From positions 1 through 64,000 of the forward strand of contig CAMAQH010000010.1 of the NCBI GenBank assembly GCA_945860295.1: 64,000 nucleotides of DNA. The letters are read 5' to 3'. The translations under genes and the position numbers were made by a program. This DNA is from Prosthecobacter debontii (GTDB lineage Bacteria; Verrucomicrobiota; Verrucomicrobiia; Verrucomicrobiales; Verrucomicrobiaceae). Shown here piece by piece: positions 46,323-55,094 of this stretch. The number at the start of each line of letters is the position of its first letter. The first letter of the stretch is position 1. The notes beneath the pieces were generated by a model. It saw nothing but the letters and a program-made list of their open reading frames with translations. It searched no databases and had not been told where the DNA came from.

Positions 46323-47978
46323 TCACTGTCCCTGCCTAGCGAGCTTGGCCGAAAGGAGGTAATTACGACGGAAAGCATCTCCCAATTGACGTGCGAGTTG
46401 CGTCTCGGCCACCTTATCACGGGAACGGATGACTTTATTGATGTCACCGAGCGTGGTGTCGTAGCGAACACGATTGAGATCATGGAATATCTCGACAGCA
46501 CGGGGTGAAAAATCTGACTGCACCAGTCGCTTCCAGGCCAGTCGTTGCTCCTCGTGCGTGTCCACGCATAGCACGCGAATCAAAAAACGAATGGCGCTGA
46601 AAGCTGGTCCCGTCCATTCAGGATGATAGACGAAGGCCTTGGCTTTTTCATAAGGCATCTCGGCACCATCACTCATGAGTGCCGTAAGCTCAGGTGTATA
46701 AAAATCACGACGCACTGGCAGCCGCCGCAGTGCACCTTTTTCAGGGCCACCCAGCGTGCCTCTGCGAAAGCCCCAGAGTCGCTGCCCGGGATCACTGAGC
46801 ACATACTCCATGAAGGCTGTGGCCAACTCTGGATCAGGCGCACCACGCAGCATGGCGATGGGATCGACGCTGATTGATGTGCCTCCGATAGGCATGATGA
46901 AACCCACGCGTGAGGTGCCATCCGCCTGACGTAGCGCCTCCTCCGTCGAGCGCCCGTAGAAGTCGATGCACATGCCCGCTGCCGCGTCACCACGCATCAC
47001 ATCCAGCGGGATCTTGGTGGAGGTATCGCTGTAGTAGCGCGAGTTCGCACTGATACGCTGGATCAAACTTAAGCCCTCAACCCAACCCTGCCGAATGCCC
47101 ACAGCTTCAATCGCTTCCGGCTTCAGCGCTCCAGGTGCCTGCGTAAGTCGCGCGATGTTTTCCTGAATCGCCTGCTGGATGAGCATTTCAAAAGCCTTGG
47201 TCACAGAACTGCTGCGACCCGGATCTGCCAATGCAACCATGCCTTGCAATCGTGGATCAGCCAGATCACGCCATTGATTAGGATCTTTTTTGATGCCGAG
47301 ACGACGTAGCACATCGCGATTAAAGACAATGCCAAAACTCGACAGGCAAGTGCCACACCAGCGATCCTGAGGGTCACGAAATGGCTCACCACTGGTCTTT
47401 TCAGGGATAACAGCCTCCGTGAACCAGTCCGGGTGACGCTGGCGAATTTCCTTCAAGCCCGTGCCCGTTTTCGACTGCGCCACGAGCGTACCGACCTCTG
47501 ACTGAATCTGAAAATCAAACCCGCCACCACCAAAGAAAAGATCGAGTCCAATACCCACATTGGAACCCAAAAACTCAACCCGCGCAGGATCAGTCGCTAG
47601 CGCTTTAGGATTGAGACAACTCAGAGCGACCTCTGCCGTCCATGGCTTCCCCCGCGTCCGCGTCCAGTGATGTTGAAAAGCAGCGGTAAACTCCGATTTA
47701 AGCATCATCGCGATCTCTGACGTGCCACCCGGAACACGCCAGTCGATGAAGACCGTCTCTCCTGTCCTCGCCTTCCAATGCCGTGCAAAACCACGACCAA
47801 ACTCATCTCGAATACGTTCATGGTGCGGCGTCACAATCACCAGTCGGCGGTCATAATGCGCAGGTACAGCCGTATCTTTCGGCTTGAGCAAAAAGGGCCC
47901 CACTAGCGTGATCAGCATCGCCATAGCGACACCGACCTCTTTGCGCCATTGCGCGAGCCAGATAAACAGAAACTTCAT
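46323..47978 (-). CDS. Extracellular solute-binding protein (iron-type, family 1)
   Basis: 551 residues. It has an N-terminal hydrophobic anchor (VGVAMAMLITLVGPFLL, about 16-32) followed by the start of a periplasmic-binding fold (RRLVIVTPHHERIRDEFGRGFARHWKARTGETVFIDWRVPGGTSEI). Other family hallmarks: VEFLGSNVGIGLDLFFGGGGFDF, GTCLSSFGIVFNRDVLRRLG, DLADPRLQGMVALADPGRSSSVTKAFEM, and the late DAAAGMCIDFYGRSTEEALRQ and SVDPIAMLRGAPDPELATAFMEYVLSDPGQRLWG. Members feed Fe3+ or other substrates to an ABC importer, but no permease or ATPase gene is adjacent. It is unusually long because of a C-terminal helical extension of about 100 residues. It is probably membrane-anchored rather than free. Confidence 0.88.
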   Translation of the reverse strand: MKFLFIWLAQWRKEVGVAMAMLITLVGPFLLKPKDTAVPAHYDRRLVIVTPHHERIRDEFGRGFARHWKARTGETVFIDWRVPGGTSEIAMMLKSEFTAAFQHHWTRTRGKPWTAEVALSCLNPKALATDPARVEFLGSNVGIGLDLFFGGGGFDFQIQSEVGTLVAQSKTGTGLKEIRQRHPDWFTEAVIPEKTSGEPFRDPQDRWCGTCLSSFGIVFNRDVLRRLGIKKDPNQWRDLADPRLQGMVALADPGRSSSVTKAFEMLIQQAIQENIARLTQAPGALKPEAIEAVGIRQGWVEGLSLIQRISANSRYYSDTSTKIPLDVMRGDAAAGMCIDFYGRSTEEALRQADGTSRVGFIMPIGGTSISVDPIAMLRGAPDPELATAFMEYVLSDPGQRLWGFRRGTLGGPEKGALRRLPVRRDFYTPELTALMSDGAEMPYEKAKAFVYHPEWTGPAFSAIRFLIRVLCVDTHEEQRLAWKRLVQSDFSPRAVEIFHDLNRVRYDTTLGDINKVIRSRDKVAETQLARQLGDAFRRNYLLSAKLARQGQ

Positions 47979-48068
47979 AGACCGTCTTCATCCAAGCGGC
48001 AGCTAGAGAAACAGGCAAGGACTGCTTTGCGCGAAGGTCCTTTCTTTACAACTCTCTGAGGATGAGAA

Positions 48069-48154
48069 TGGTGGGTAGGGCTGGGTTCGAACCAGCGTAG
48101 GCGTAAGCCAGAAGATTTACAGTCTTCCCCCTTTAACCGCTCGGGCACCTACCC
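48069..48154 (-). tRNA. tRNA-Tyr (GTA)
   Basis: On the minus strand GGGTAGG ... CCTACCC form the acceptor stem (5' at 48154, 3' stem at 48073-48079). The anticodon loop reads CTGTAAA with GTA, the long variable arm is a class II type, the T-loop is GGTTCGAACC, the discriminator is A (48072), and CCA is encoded at 48069-48071. Length is 86 nt with CCA. Confidence 0.93.
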
Positions 48155-48279
48155 ATTCCCATCCTTTCAGAAGGGCCGCGACACTGGCTAGTGCAGGCAC
48201 TCTTTGCAAGGAGCTTTTACTGCTTCATTCACTTTGTTTTTATTCACGCCGTGAATGAACTGAAAACGCTCCACATTTA

Positions 48280-49335
48280 TCAGCCAATCCGACGCTGACG
48301 CCGATGCATCTGCATGATGGCTTTCGGACGGCTGCCATGCAGGACCTTGAATCCGTGGGCTTCGATCACTAGGCGGGAGGTTTCAAAGGCCTCACTCATC
48401 GCGTTCTCATATGGCAGGTGTTTATTGGCAACGAGCCACAGATCACCGGTGGAGCGCAGACCACGAGCAGCAGCGCCGATGAATTTCAAACCCAACATCG
48501 GATCGGCATCACGACCATCATGAAAGGGCGGGTTCATGACGATGACGTCATAACAGGCTTTACCGAGTCCAGCGGTGACATCGGACCAATGCAGTCGCGG
48601 CCGAACATGGCTGGGGACGAGACCGAGATTCCGGCGTGCGCACTCGATACCGATGGAGTCGGCTTCGTAGCAATCGAGGCTGCGAAGGTTCGGGCAACTG
48701 CGCAGGAGGTGATCGCTGAGGAAGCCCCAGCTACAGCCAAGGTCGGCGGCGGAACCGCTGAGCGTGGCAGGGAGTTGCTCGGTGAGGAGCTTGGAGCCAG
48801 CGTCGATTTCATCCCAATGGAAGAGGCCTGGGCAGGACCAGAAGCGGCCATCGAGGATGCGACGGAGCGCGGCCCCTTCACGCCAAGCGTCGAGCTTGTC
48901 AGTCTTCCACGGTTTGTTTTTGGTAGCCCAAAAAACTCGGCTGTGATGCTTCGACACACTTTGCACGCCACCACAAATTTCGGCGAGCTGCTGCTCGGTG
49001 CGTTTGGCGCCCCAGTCATTGTGAAGGGCGACGATCAGGGCGCCACCATCAGCCAGCAGATCATGCGCTTTGGCGATGTCTGCCAAGATAGTATCACGCT
49101 GGCGCTCGGGCAGCAGTAAGATGGTCTCAAAGGTGCCAGTGATTTCGCGCGTCGGCTTCAATCCTGCGGCGTCTAGCGCGACGGCGCGGGGCTTCCATGT
49201 CTGCTCGCAGGTCAGTCGGTCAGCGAAGCGTGCGAGCAGTTCCCCAGGTTGAGCGTGGAGGAAGAGGACCCTGCCTGTCTGCCCGAGTTCAGGTTGGGTT
49301 TCAAGGACAAAGGAGAGTGCGTCGAGAGCGTGCAA
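48280..49335 (-). CDS. RsmC/RlmG-like class I rRNA methyltransferase
   Basis: 351 residues from a TTG start; no ATG lies before the catalytic domain, so the start is uncertain. The first half is a degenerate SAM-fold (LLADGGALIVALHNDWGAKRTEQQLAEICGG), the second the active one: AADLGCSWGFLSDHLL (SAM-binding motif I), LRSLDCYEADSIGIECARRNL (motif II) and DVIVMNPPFHDGRDADPMLGLKFIGAAARGL (the NPPF N-methyltransferase motif, typical of guanine N2 methylation). It most resembles 16S rRNA (guanine-1207-N2) methyltransferase RsmC. It lies 32 bp downstream of the Ldh gene. Confidence 0.85.
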   Translation of the reverse strand: MHALDALSFVLETQPELGQTGRVLFLHAQPGELLARFADRLTCEQTWKPRAVALDAAGLKPTREITGTFETILLLPERQRDTILADIAKAHDLLADGGALIVALHNDWGAKRTEQQLAEICGGVQSVSKHHSRVFWATKNKPWKTDKLDAWREGAALRRILDGRFWSCPGLFHWDEIDAGSKLLTEQLPATLSGSAADLGCSWGFLSDHLLRSCPNLRSLDCYEADSIGIECARRNLGLVPSHVRPRLHWSDVTAGLGKACYDVIVMNPPFHDGRDADPMLGLKFIGAAARGLRSTGDLWLVANKHLPYENAMSEAFETSRLVIEAHGFKVLHGSRPKAIMQMHRRQRRIG

Positions 49336-49367
49336 AGAGGGCGAGAGAAGAGGGATTTAGCGTGAAA

Positions 49368-50492
49368 TTATGGCACGTCGTAGGTGCCGAGAGCGGCGGT
49401 ATCAAAGCGGGCACCGACGACTTCATCAGCGATCTCATTGAGTGCCTCGACCTCAGCGGTGGTGAAGAGTAGTCCACCAGCTTTTTCAGTGTGCGCGGCG
49501 TTTTGCGCCTCAGGCTGGCCAGGAAGCATGCAGCCTTCATTGCCATGGCCGAGGATGTCGCCGATCACGGCCTTCATGTTCTCGGCAAAAGTGCGACCTT
49601 TGGCGAACATGCCACTGCTGATGGCATCAGGATGGATGACTTGGAAGTAGAAGCTGCTCGTGCGTTTTTCATTTGCAGGGAAAGGCTGACTCTTGATGTC
49701 TGGATGCGCGCCGCCACCACGTAGGGTTGGCAGTGATCCGCCAATCATTGCGCCCATGACTTCGATGAGCAAAGAAAGGCCGTAACCTTTGTGCGCGCCG
49801 AAAGGCAGTAGCCAAGCGGCTTCATTCGCATCGGTGGTCGGCTTGCCAGCAGCATCCACCGCAGCACCTGGAGGCAGCGGTTTGCCTTCACGCTTCAAAA
49901 CTTGCACGCGGCCCATAGCCACGGTGCTGGTCGCCCAGTCGATCACGATTGGAAATCCGCAGGCGTCTTGTGTTGGCAGACCCCATGAATGTGGGTTGGT
50001 GCCAAGCACCGGAAATTTGCCACCAAAGGGCACGACCTCGCCGAGTGTTGAAGTGCAGTTGGTGTAGGCGATGTAGCCTTTCTTCGCGGCATCCATCACA
50101 TAGCCACCGCCCCAGAGATAGTGGAAGGCATTGTCCACACTCACCTGACCAATGCCGTATTTGTCCGCCATCTCCATGCAGCGCTCCATGGCGAGGAAAG
50201 CCACGCTTTGGCCGAGCTTCAAATTGCCATCCCAGGCCTCGCTCGCAGCGAATTTCTTGTCGATCACCTTGATGTCGGCACCCGGCTTGCAGCCACCTGT
50301 AGCACTGCCAAAGAGGTGATCGAGATGCAGCGCCTTGATCGCATTGTGCGTGCGGATGCCATGCGCGCTGGCCATCTCGCAGAAGCGTGCCGCGTCCTCA
50401 GCCTCGGCAGCCGTGTAGCCGCGATGCAGATAAGCAGCGCGGACGAGATCATTGTGAGCAGTGGTGGGGACGATGTGGTAGCTGGTGGCCAT
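49368..50492 (-). CDS. Ldh_2/malate-L-lactate dehydrogenase-family oxidoreductase
   Basis: 374 residues of the NAD(P)-dependent Ldh_2 family (MDH/LDH type II; includes malate, L-sulfolactate and ureidoglycolate dehydrogenases). Hallmarks: CEMASAHGIRTHNAIKAL (the catalytic S-H-G-x-x-x-H), NLKLGQSVAFLAMERCMEMADKYGIGQVSVDNAFHYLWGGGYV, YTNCTSTLGEVVPFGGKFPVLGTNP, FPIVIDWATSTVAMGRVQ and LLPFGAHKGYGLSLLIEVMGAMIGGS. The substrate cannot be assigned. It lies upstream of the RsmC-like gene on the same strand (32-bp gap). Confidence 0.92.
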   Translation of the reverse strand: MATSYHIVPTTAHNDLVRAAYLHRGYTAAEAEDAARFCEMASAHGIRTHNAIKALHLDHLFGSATGGCKPGADIKVIDKKFAASEAWDGNLKLGQSVAFLAMERCMEMADKYGIGQVSVDNAFHYLWGGGYVMDAAKKGYIAYTNCTSTLGEVVPFGGKFPVLGTNPHSWGLPTQDACGFPIVIDWATSTVAMGRVQVLKREGKPLPPGAAVDAAGKPTTDANEAAWLLPFGAHKGYGLSLLIEVMGAMIGGSLPTLRGGGAHPDIKSQPFPANEKRTSSFYFQVIHPDAISSGMFAKGRTFAENMKAVIGDILGHGNEGCMLPGQPEAQNAAHTEKAGGLLFTTAEVEALNEIADEVVGARFDTAALGTYDVP

Positions 50493-50576
50493 AGCAGTTA
50501 GGGTCGCTTGATTGACGCAGAAATGCTCCGATTGCCAGCGGGAAGTTCAACCGTTGCTGCAAACACGTTCCTGAGA

Positions 50577-51065
50577 CTAGAGTATTCCTTCATGCTCCAG
50601 CAACCAGCGTTTGCGATCCACACCGCCTGCATAACCGGTAAGCAGGCCAGAACTGCCGATGACGCGATGACAGGGAATGATGATCGAGATCGGATTCCGG
50701 CCGATGGCGACCCCGAGGGCTCGGACGGCATTCGGTGCGTCGATCTGCTCGGCGAGTTGACCATAGGTGAGTGTTTCGCCTTTGGGGATGTTTTTGAGCG
50801 CCTGCCAGACTTTCTTTTGAAACTCGGTACCGATGATGAGGTCGAGCTTCGGCATGGCTCCCCTACCCTTGCCACTAAAGTAACTGGTGAGCCAAGTGCG
50901 CGCTCCATCAAATCGTGCGCCGTCATATCGCAGCCAAGTGCTGGAGTCAGTGGGCCAGTGCTTTTGTGCCGCAAAGTAAAGACCACTGAGACCTCGATCA
51001 GTGGCTGTAAGCGTTATGATGCCGAGCGGTGACGTGACTTCGGTGAAGTGGAGGGGTGGTTTCAT
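50577..51065 (-). CDS. ogt: Methylated-DNA--protein-cysteine methyltransferase
   Basis: 162 residues. It repairs O6-alkylguanine by transferring the alkyl group to its own Cys132 in the [12 protein letters not shown] motif. The preceding [27 protein letters not shown] and [12 protein letters not shown] are the Ogt/Ada-C DNA-binding helix and active-site loop, and the tail [16 protein letters not shown] completes the family. It has no N-terminal Ada domain. It is divergent from the ABC-F gene, whose true start lies 136 bp away. Confidence 0.93.
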   Translation of the reverse strand: MKPPLHFTEVTSPLGIITLTATDRGLSGLYFAAQKHWPTDSSTWLRYDGARFDGARTWLTSYFSGKGRGAMPKLDLIIGTEFQKKVWQALKNIPKGETLTYGQLAEQIDAPNAVRALGVAIGRNPISIIIPCHRVIGSSGLLTGYAGGVDRKRWLLEHEGIL

Positions 51066-51200
51066 GGAATCTTTACAGTTCGATCTCTAGGTCTCTGCAT
51101 CATGACGCTTTTAATCCTCTGTGCTCTGCCTTTTTCAGCGATCAATGTGGTGACTCGACAGTCGGCATTTCAGCGCCACTGTGCGCGCTCGTTTCCCCCC

Positions 51201-53066
51201 ATGCTCTCTGTTTCCAACGCCAGTAAAACTTACGCAGGCCGCACGCTTTTTAGCGGCGTCTCGTTTCATATCAACCGCGGTGAAAAGATCGGTCTGATCG
51301 GTCCCAATGGCGCGGGCAAGTCCACGCTCTTCTCCCTGCTGCTGCGTGAGACGACGCCAGATGAGGGGCAGGTGACGATGGAAAAGGGGCTTGATTTCGG
51401 CTTCCTTCCGCAGGAAAGCGCGCCGGTGGATGACATGACGGTGCTCGAGCTAGCGACCAGTCATGTTCATGAGCACAGCGCCTGGGAGGCGGAGCCAAAG
51501 GCCAAGCGCATCCTCAAAGGACTAGCTTTTCGTGAGAGCGACTTTGACCGCAATGCACGCACGCTTAGCGGTGGCTGGGTCATGCGTGCTCATCTTGCGC
51601 GACTGCTGGTGCAGGAGCCTGATTTACTGCTGCTGGATGAACCGACGAACCATCTCGATCTTGAATCCCTCATCTGGTTTCAGGAATATCTAGAAAGCTA
51701 CCAGGGAGCCATTCTCATGATCTCGCATGACCGTGAATTTCTCAATGCGCTGACGGGTGCCATCTTGGAAATCGGTCGTGGTAAAGTGACGCGCTACCGT
51801 GGCAACTACGACGACTACCTGCGTGAGAAAGCCGCACGCGAGGACCAGCTCCAAGGGGCCTATGACAATCAGCAGCGCGAGATCGCGAAGATGCAGCAAT
51901 GGGCGGACCGCTTCAAAGCCAAGGCCAACTTTGCCTCACGCGCCCAGGACAAACTGAAGATGATCGGGCGCATGGAAAAAGTGGATGCTCCAGTTGCAGC
52001 AGCAAAGACCGTGAAGTTCCGCTTTCCTCAGCCGCCGCGCAGTGGGCAGCGCGTCATGGCGCTGAAGGCGCTCGACTTCGCCTATGGTGAGACGCCGGTT
52101 TATCAGGGACTTGATTTCGAAATCGAACGCGGTCAGCGCATCGTACTCGTCGGGCCAAATGGCGCGGGTAAATCGACGCTGCTCAAACTGCTGGCCGGCG
52201 CGCTCAAACCGCAGGGCGGCAAGTATGAACTAGGACACAATGTGAAGCTCGGCTACTTCGCCCAATATCGTGGAGACGTACTAAATATGAAGCACACCGT
52301 TCTTCAATCCGCCATGGATCTGCCGAGTCGGCCTGGTGAAAACCTCTGCCGCACACTGCTCGGCTCCTTCCTGTTTCACGGTGATGATGTTTTCAAGACA
52401 GTTGGCATTCTCAGCGGGGGTGAAAAGTCACGCCTCGCGCTCGTCCGACTGCTGCTCGACCCACCGAACCTGCTGCTTATGGACGAGCCGACGACGCATC
52501 TGGACATGGGCAGCATTGATGCCCTGATCAACGCGCTCGAAGACTATGAGGGCACGCTCGTGTTCATCAGCCATGACGTTCACTTCATCCGTGCCATGGC
52601 CAAGACGGTCATCCACATCGCCACGGGTGTGATCACATCTTATGCCGGGGATTATCAATACTTCCTGGACAAGACCAAGGCCACCTCAGCCCGCCATGCG
52701 CTCACCGCCAGCCTAACGAACAGTCAGCCGACCACATGGGAATCAAAGCCAGCCAACAACACGCCGTCAAACGTGCCAGCGAAGTCGAAGGAGCAGCGCC
52801 GTCAGGAGGCTGATGCCCGAAACTCGCGCAGCAAAGGGCGCAAGGACGTGGAGCAAAAGATATCTAAGATCGAGACCGAACTGGCGGCCATGGACAAGCG
52901 CAAGCATGAGATCGTGGTCCTGCTCCAAGACAGCGCAACGTATGCCGACCCAGTGCAGTTCCGCGCTCTGAGTGCCGAGTTGGAGAAGCTCGAGCCAACC
53001 ATCGCCAAGCAGACCTCAGCCTGGGAAAAAGCCACCGAAGAACTCGAAGCTATGCCCGCCGCATAA
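51201..53066 (+). CDS. ABC-F family ATPase (Uup/EttA-like)
   Basis: 621 residues from the ATG at 51201 (MLSVSNASKTYAGRTLFSGVSF); the longer frame from 51048 would add a hydrophobic leader that is wrong for a soluble ABC-F protein. Two ABC domains: Walker A GPNGAGKST in both, signature LSGGW in the first and LSGGEKSRLALVR in the second, Walker B LLLDEPTNHLD and LLMDEPTTHLD. A linker with AREDQLQGAYDNQQREIAKMQQW separates them, and a C-terminal coiled coil (about 555-620) resembles Uup. ABC-F proteins act at the ribosome or on DNA, not in membrane transport. The target is not determinable here. Confidence 0.93.
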   Translation: MLSVSNASKTYAGRTLFSGVSFHINRGEKIGLIGPNGAGKSTLFSLLLRETTPDEGQVTMEKGLDFGFLPQESAPVDDMTVLELATSHVHEHSAWEAEPKAKRILKGLAFRESDFDRNARTLSGGWVMRAHLARLLVQEPDLLLLDEPTNHLDLESLIWFQEYLESYQGAILMISHDREFLNALTGAILEIGRGKVTRYRGNYDDYLREKAAREDQLQGAYDNQQREIAKMQQWADRFKAKANFASRAQDKLKMIGRMEKVDAPVAAAKTVKFRFPQPPRSGQRVMALKALDFAYGETPVYQGLDFEIERGQRIVLVGPNGAGKSTLLKLLAGALKPQGGKYELGHNVKLGYFAQYRGDVLNMKHTVLQSAMDLPSRPGENLCRTLLGSFLFHGDDVFKTVGILSGGEKSRLALVRLLLDPPNLLLMDEPTTHLDMGSIDALINALEDYEGTLVFISHDVHFIRAMAKTVIHIATGVITSYAGDYQYFLDKTKATSARHALTASLTNSQPTTWESKPANNTPSNVPAKSKEQRRQEADARNSRSKGRKDVEQKISKIETELAAMDKRKHEIVVLLQDSATYADPVQFRALSAELEKLEPTIAKQTSAWEKATEELEAMPAA

Positions 53067-53150
53067 GCCGCGTTTCTATCAGGTTCGTCACTTGACATGT
53101 AGCACCCTCCGTCTTCAGACTCCGCGTGTCTCACTAACCTCTCTCAACCT

Positions 53151-53780
53151 ATGATCTCCCTGCAAAAGTTTTTCGGCAAAACGGATGTCTTCTATGACCT
53201 GCTCGAAGCCAGCGCCGAAGAGGCTAGACTCAGCGTTCAAGCCCTGACTACGCTGCTTTCTCAATCGGCAAATGATCGTTCTTTGGAGACCTTCATTCTC
53301 TCACGCCGCAAGGACAAGCAGATCACAGAAAAGATCGATGAAGCCCTCTGCCGCACTTTTGTCAGCGACCTGGAGCGTGAGGATGTCGAGGCTTTGGCAA
53401 ACGCCATTTATAAGATCCCCAAGACAGTCGAAAAAATTGCCGAGCGCATCATCATCGCTCCCGATCGCGTGCAGGGGGTCAATTTCTCAAAGCACCTCAA
53501 GATGATGCAGGAGGCCGCAGACACGGTCATCATCATCGTCCAGGAGTTGCGCAAAAAGCTCCACTTAGAGAAGGTCAAAGACCATAACGCCAAGCTTCAA
53601 TTCATCGAGGGAGAGGCTGACAAGCTCATGCTCGAAATGTTGGGTGATCTTTATTCCGGCAAGCATGAGTGCGTCTCCGTCATTTACCTGAAGGATCTCT
53701 ACGATCTCATGGAAAAGGTGTATGACCGCTGTCGAGATGCTGGCAATGTCGTCTCTCACATCGTTCTCAAATATTCCTGA
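53151..53780 (+). CDS. DUF47/PhoU-like phosphate transport regulator
   Basis: 209 residues, all helical, of the DUF47 (PhoU-related) family: FFGKTDVFYDLLEASAEEARLSVQAL near the start, ILSRRKDKQITEKIDEALCRTFVSDLEREDVEALANAIYKIPKTVEKIAERI in the middle (the typical E/D-rich PhoU-like bundle), and a late YLKDLYDLMEKVYDRCRDAGNVVSHIVLK. It is always found beside low-affinity phosphate carriers, as here: the PiT gene follows after 9 bp. It is thought to modulate the carrier. Cytosolic. Confidence 0.92.
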   Translation: MISLQKFFGKTDVFYDLLEASAEEARLSVQALTTLLSQSANDRSLETFILSRRKDKQITEKIDEALCRTFVSDLEREDVEALANAIYKIPKTVEKIAERIIIAPDRVQGVNFSKHLKMMQEAADTVIIIVQELRKKLHLEKVKDHNAKLQFIEGEADKLMLEMLGDLYSGKHECVSVIYLKDLYDLMEKVYDRCRDAGNVVSHIVLKYS

Positions 53781-53789
53781 GCACCGCGT

Positions 53790-54902
53790 ATGACCTCCGC
53801 TCTGCTCCTCCTTTTCGTGGTGCTGCTGGTGGTGCTAGCCTTTGAGTACATCAACGGCTTTCACGACACCGCAAACGCCATCGCCACCGTAGTCTCCACC
53901 AAGGTGCTGACTCCGCGTCAGGCACTCCTGCTCGCTTCTGGCACCAACCTCATCGGGGCCTTTTGCGGTCAGGCCGTGGCCAAGACCATGCACAGCGGAC
54001 TGATCGATGACAAAGTCGTCGCGATCACCTCACTCACCATTCTTTGCGCTATGTTGGGAGCCATCGTTTGGAATCTAATTACCTGGTGGTTCGGCATGCC
54101 GTCCAGCTCCAGTCACGCCTTGATTGGCGGACTTGTCGGAGCCGCCATGGCCTCCGCTCCAGGCGCGTGGAACTGGCATGTGCTCATCTGGTCGCGCCAC
54201 AAAATCGATTCCAAGACAGGCCTGGCCACGGCTGACATGGAGGGCATTTTTCATAAGGTCGTCGTGCCGATGATTTCCTCACCCATTCTTGGCTTCAGCA
54301 TTGGCTTCATCCTCATGGGCATCCTGTTTTTCCTAATTCGGAATTGGCGGCCTAACACAGTGAATTCTTTCTTTGGCAAGATGCAGATCGTGAGCGCTGG
54401 CTACATGGGATTTGGTCATGGCATGGCAGATGCCCAGAAGACGATGGGTATCATCATGCTCACTCTCTTTGCCTCGACCAAAGCAGGCGAACTCGATCAT
54501 CTCCCTACTTGGCTACACTTCCTGCAAGTCCCAGATAAAAGCGCCAGCATCCCCCTCTGGATCATGCTCACCTGCGCCCTCACCATGGCCGCCGGGACCT
54601 ATGCAGGCGGCTGGCGCATCATCAAGACTCTCGGCCACAAGATGGTCAAAATGAAACCCGTCCACGGCTTCGCGGCTGAGACGACAGCAGCCACGATTCT
54701 AGCCGTCACCGGAGCCATGGGTATGCCAGTGAGCACCACTCACACCATCACCACTAGCATCATGGGTGTCGGTGCTGCACGCCGCTGGAACGCCATCGAG
54801 TGGAGCCTTGTCGAGCGCATCGTTTGGGCCTGGGTCATGACCATCCCAGCCACCGCCATCATGGCGTATGTGTTTTACAAGCTACTATCTTTGTTTGCTT
54901 AG
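53790..54902 (+). CDS. PiT-family inorganic phosphate transporter
   Basis: 370 residues with about ten hydrophobic segments. The duplicated PiT signature is seen as EYINGFHDTANAIATVVSTKVL near residues 22-43 and as MGFGHGMADAQKTMGIIMLTL in the second half, with PSSSSHALIGGLVGAA and MPVSTTHTITTSIMGVGA as the conserved P-S-(S/T)-x-x-H elements. It imports phosphate (as metal phosphate) using the proton or sodium gradient. It is in an operon with the DUF47 gene. In the second repeat, Met (GHGMADAQ) replaces the usual Asn. Confidence 0.95.
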   Translation: MTSALLLLFVVLLVVLAFEYINGFHDTANAIATVVSTKVLTPRQALLLASGTNLIGAFCGQAVAKTMHSGLIDDKVVAITSLTILCAMLGAIVWNLITWWFGMPSSSSHALIGGLVGAAMASAPGAWNWHVLIWSRHKIDSKTGLATADMEGIFHKVVVPMISSPILGFSIGFILMGILFFLIRNWRPNTVNSFFGKMQIVSAGYMGFGHGMADAQKTMGIIMLTLFASTKAGELDHLPTWLHFLQVPDKSASIPLWIMLTCALTMAAGTYAGGWRIIKTLGHKMVKMKPVHGFAAETTAATILAVTGAMGMPVSTTHTITTSIMGVGAARRWNAIEWSLVERIVWAWVMTIPATAIMAYVFYKLLSLFA

Positions 54903-54962
54903 CCTCTGCTCAAATCCGCACTTGCCCAGACTGCCTCGCCATGCGAAAGCATGATTCGCGAA

Positions 54963-55034
54963 GCGCCCGTATTTCAACGGATAGAATGGTGGTCTCCGAA
55001 GCCGCATATCCAGGTTCGATTCCTGGCGGGCGCA
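54963..55034 (+). tRNA. tRNA-Arg (CCG)
   Basis: Acceptor stem GCGCCCG (54963-54969)/CGGGCGC (55027-55033), anticodon stem GTGGT/GCCGC around the loop CTCCGAA giving CCG, T-arm CCAGGTTCGATTCCTGG, discriminator A. CCA is not encoded. It sits between the phosphate transporter and the MoeB-rhodanese gene. Confidence 0.92.
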
Positions 55035-55094
55035 CGCAGCTAATGATGGGAACTGCCAGCGGCAGGATAACAGCAGACGTAAGCTTGCCCATTC

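Noticed and set aside
51048-51200. Hydrophobic N-terminal extension of the ABC-F protein
   Set aside because: The frame overlaps the ogt start region and would add a signal-like segment to a cytosolic ribosome-type ATPase; the ATG at 51201 fits the family.
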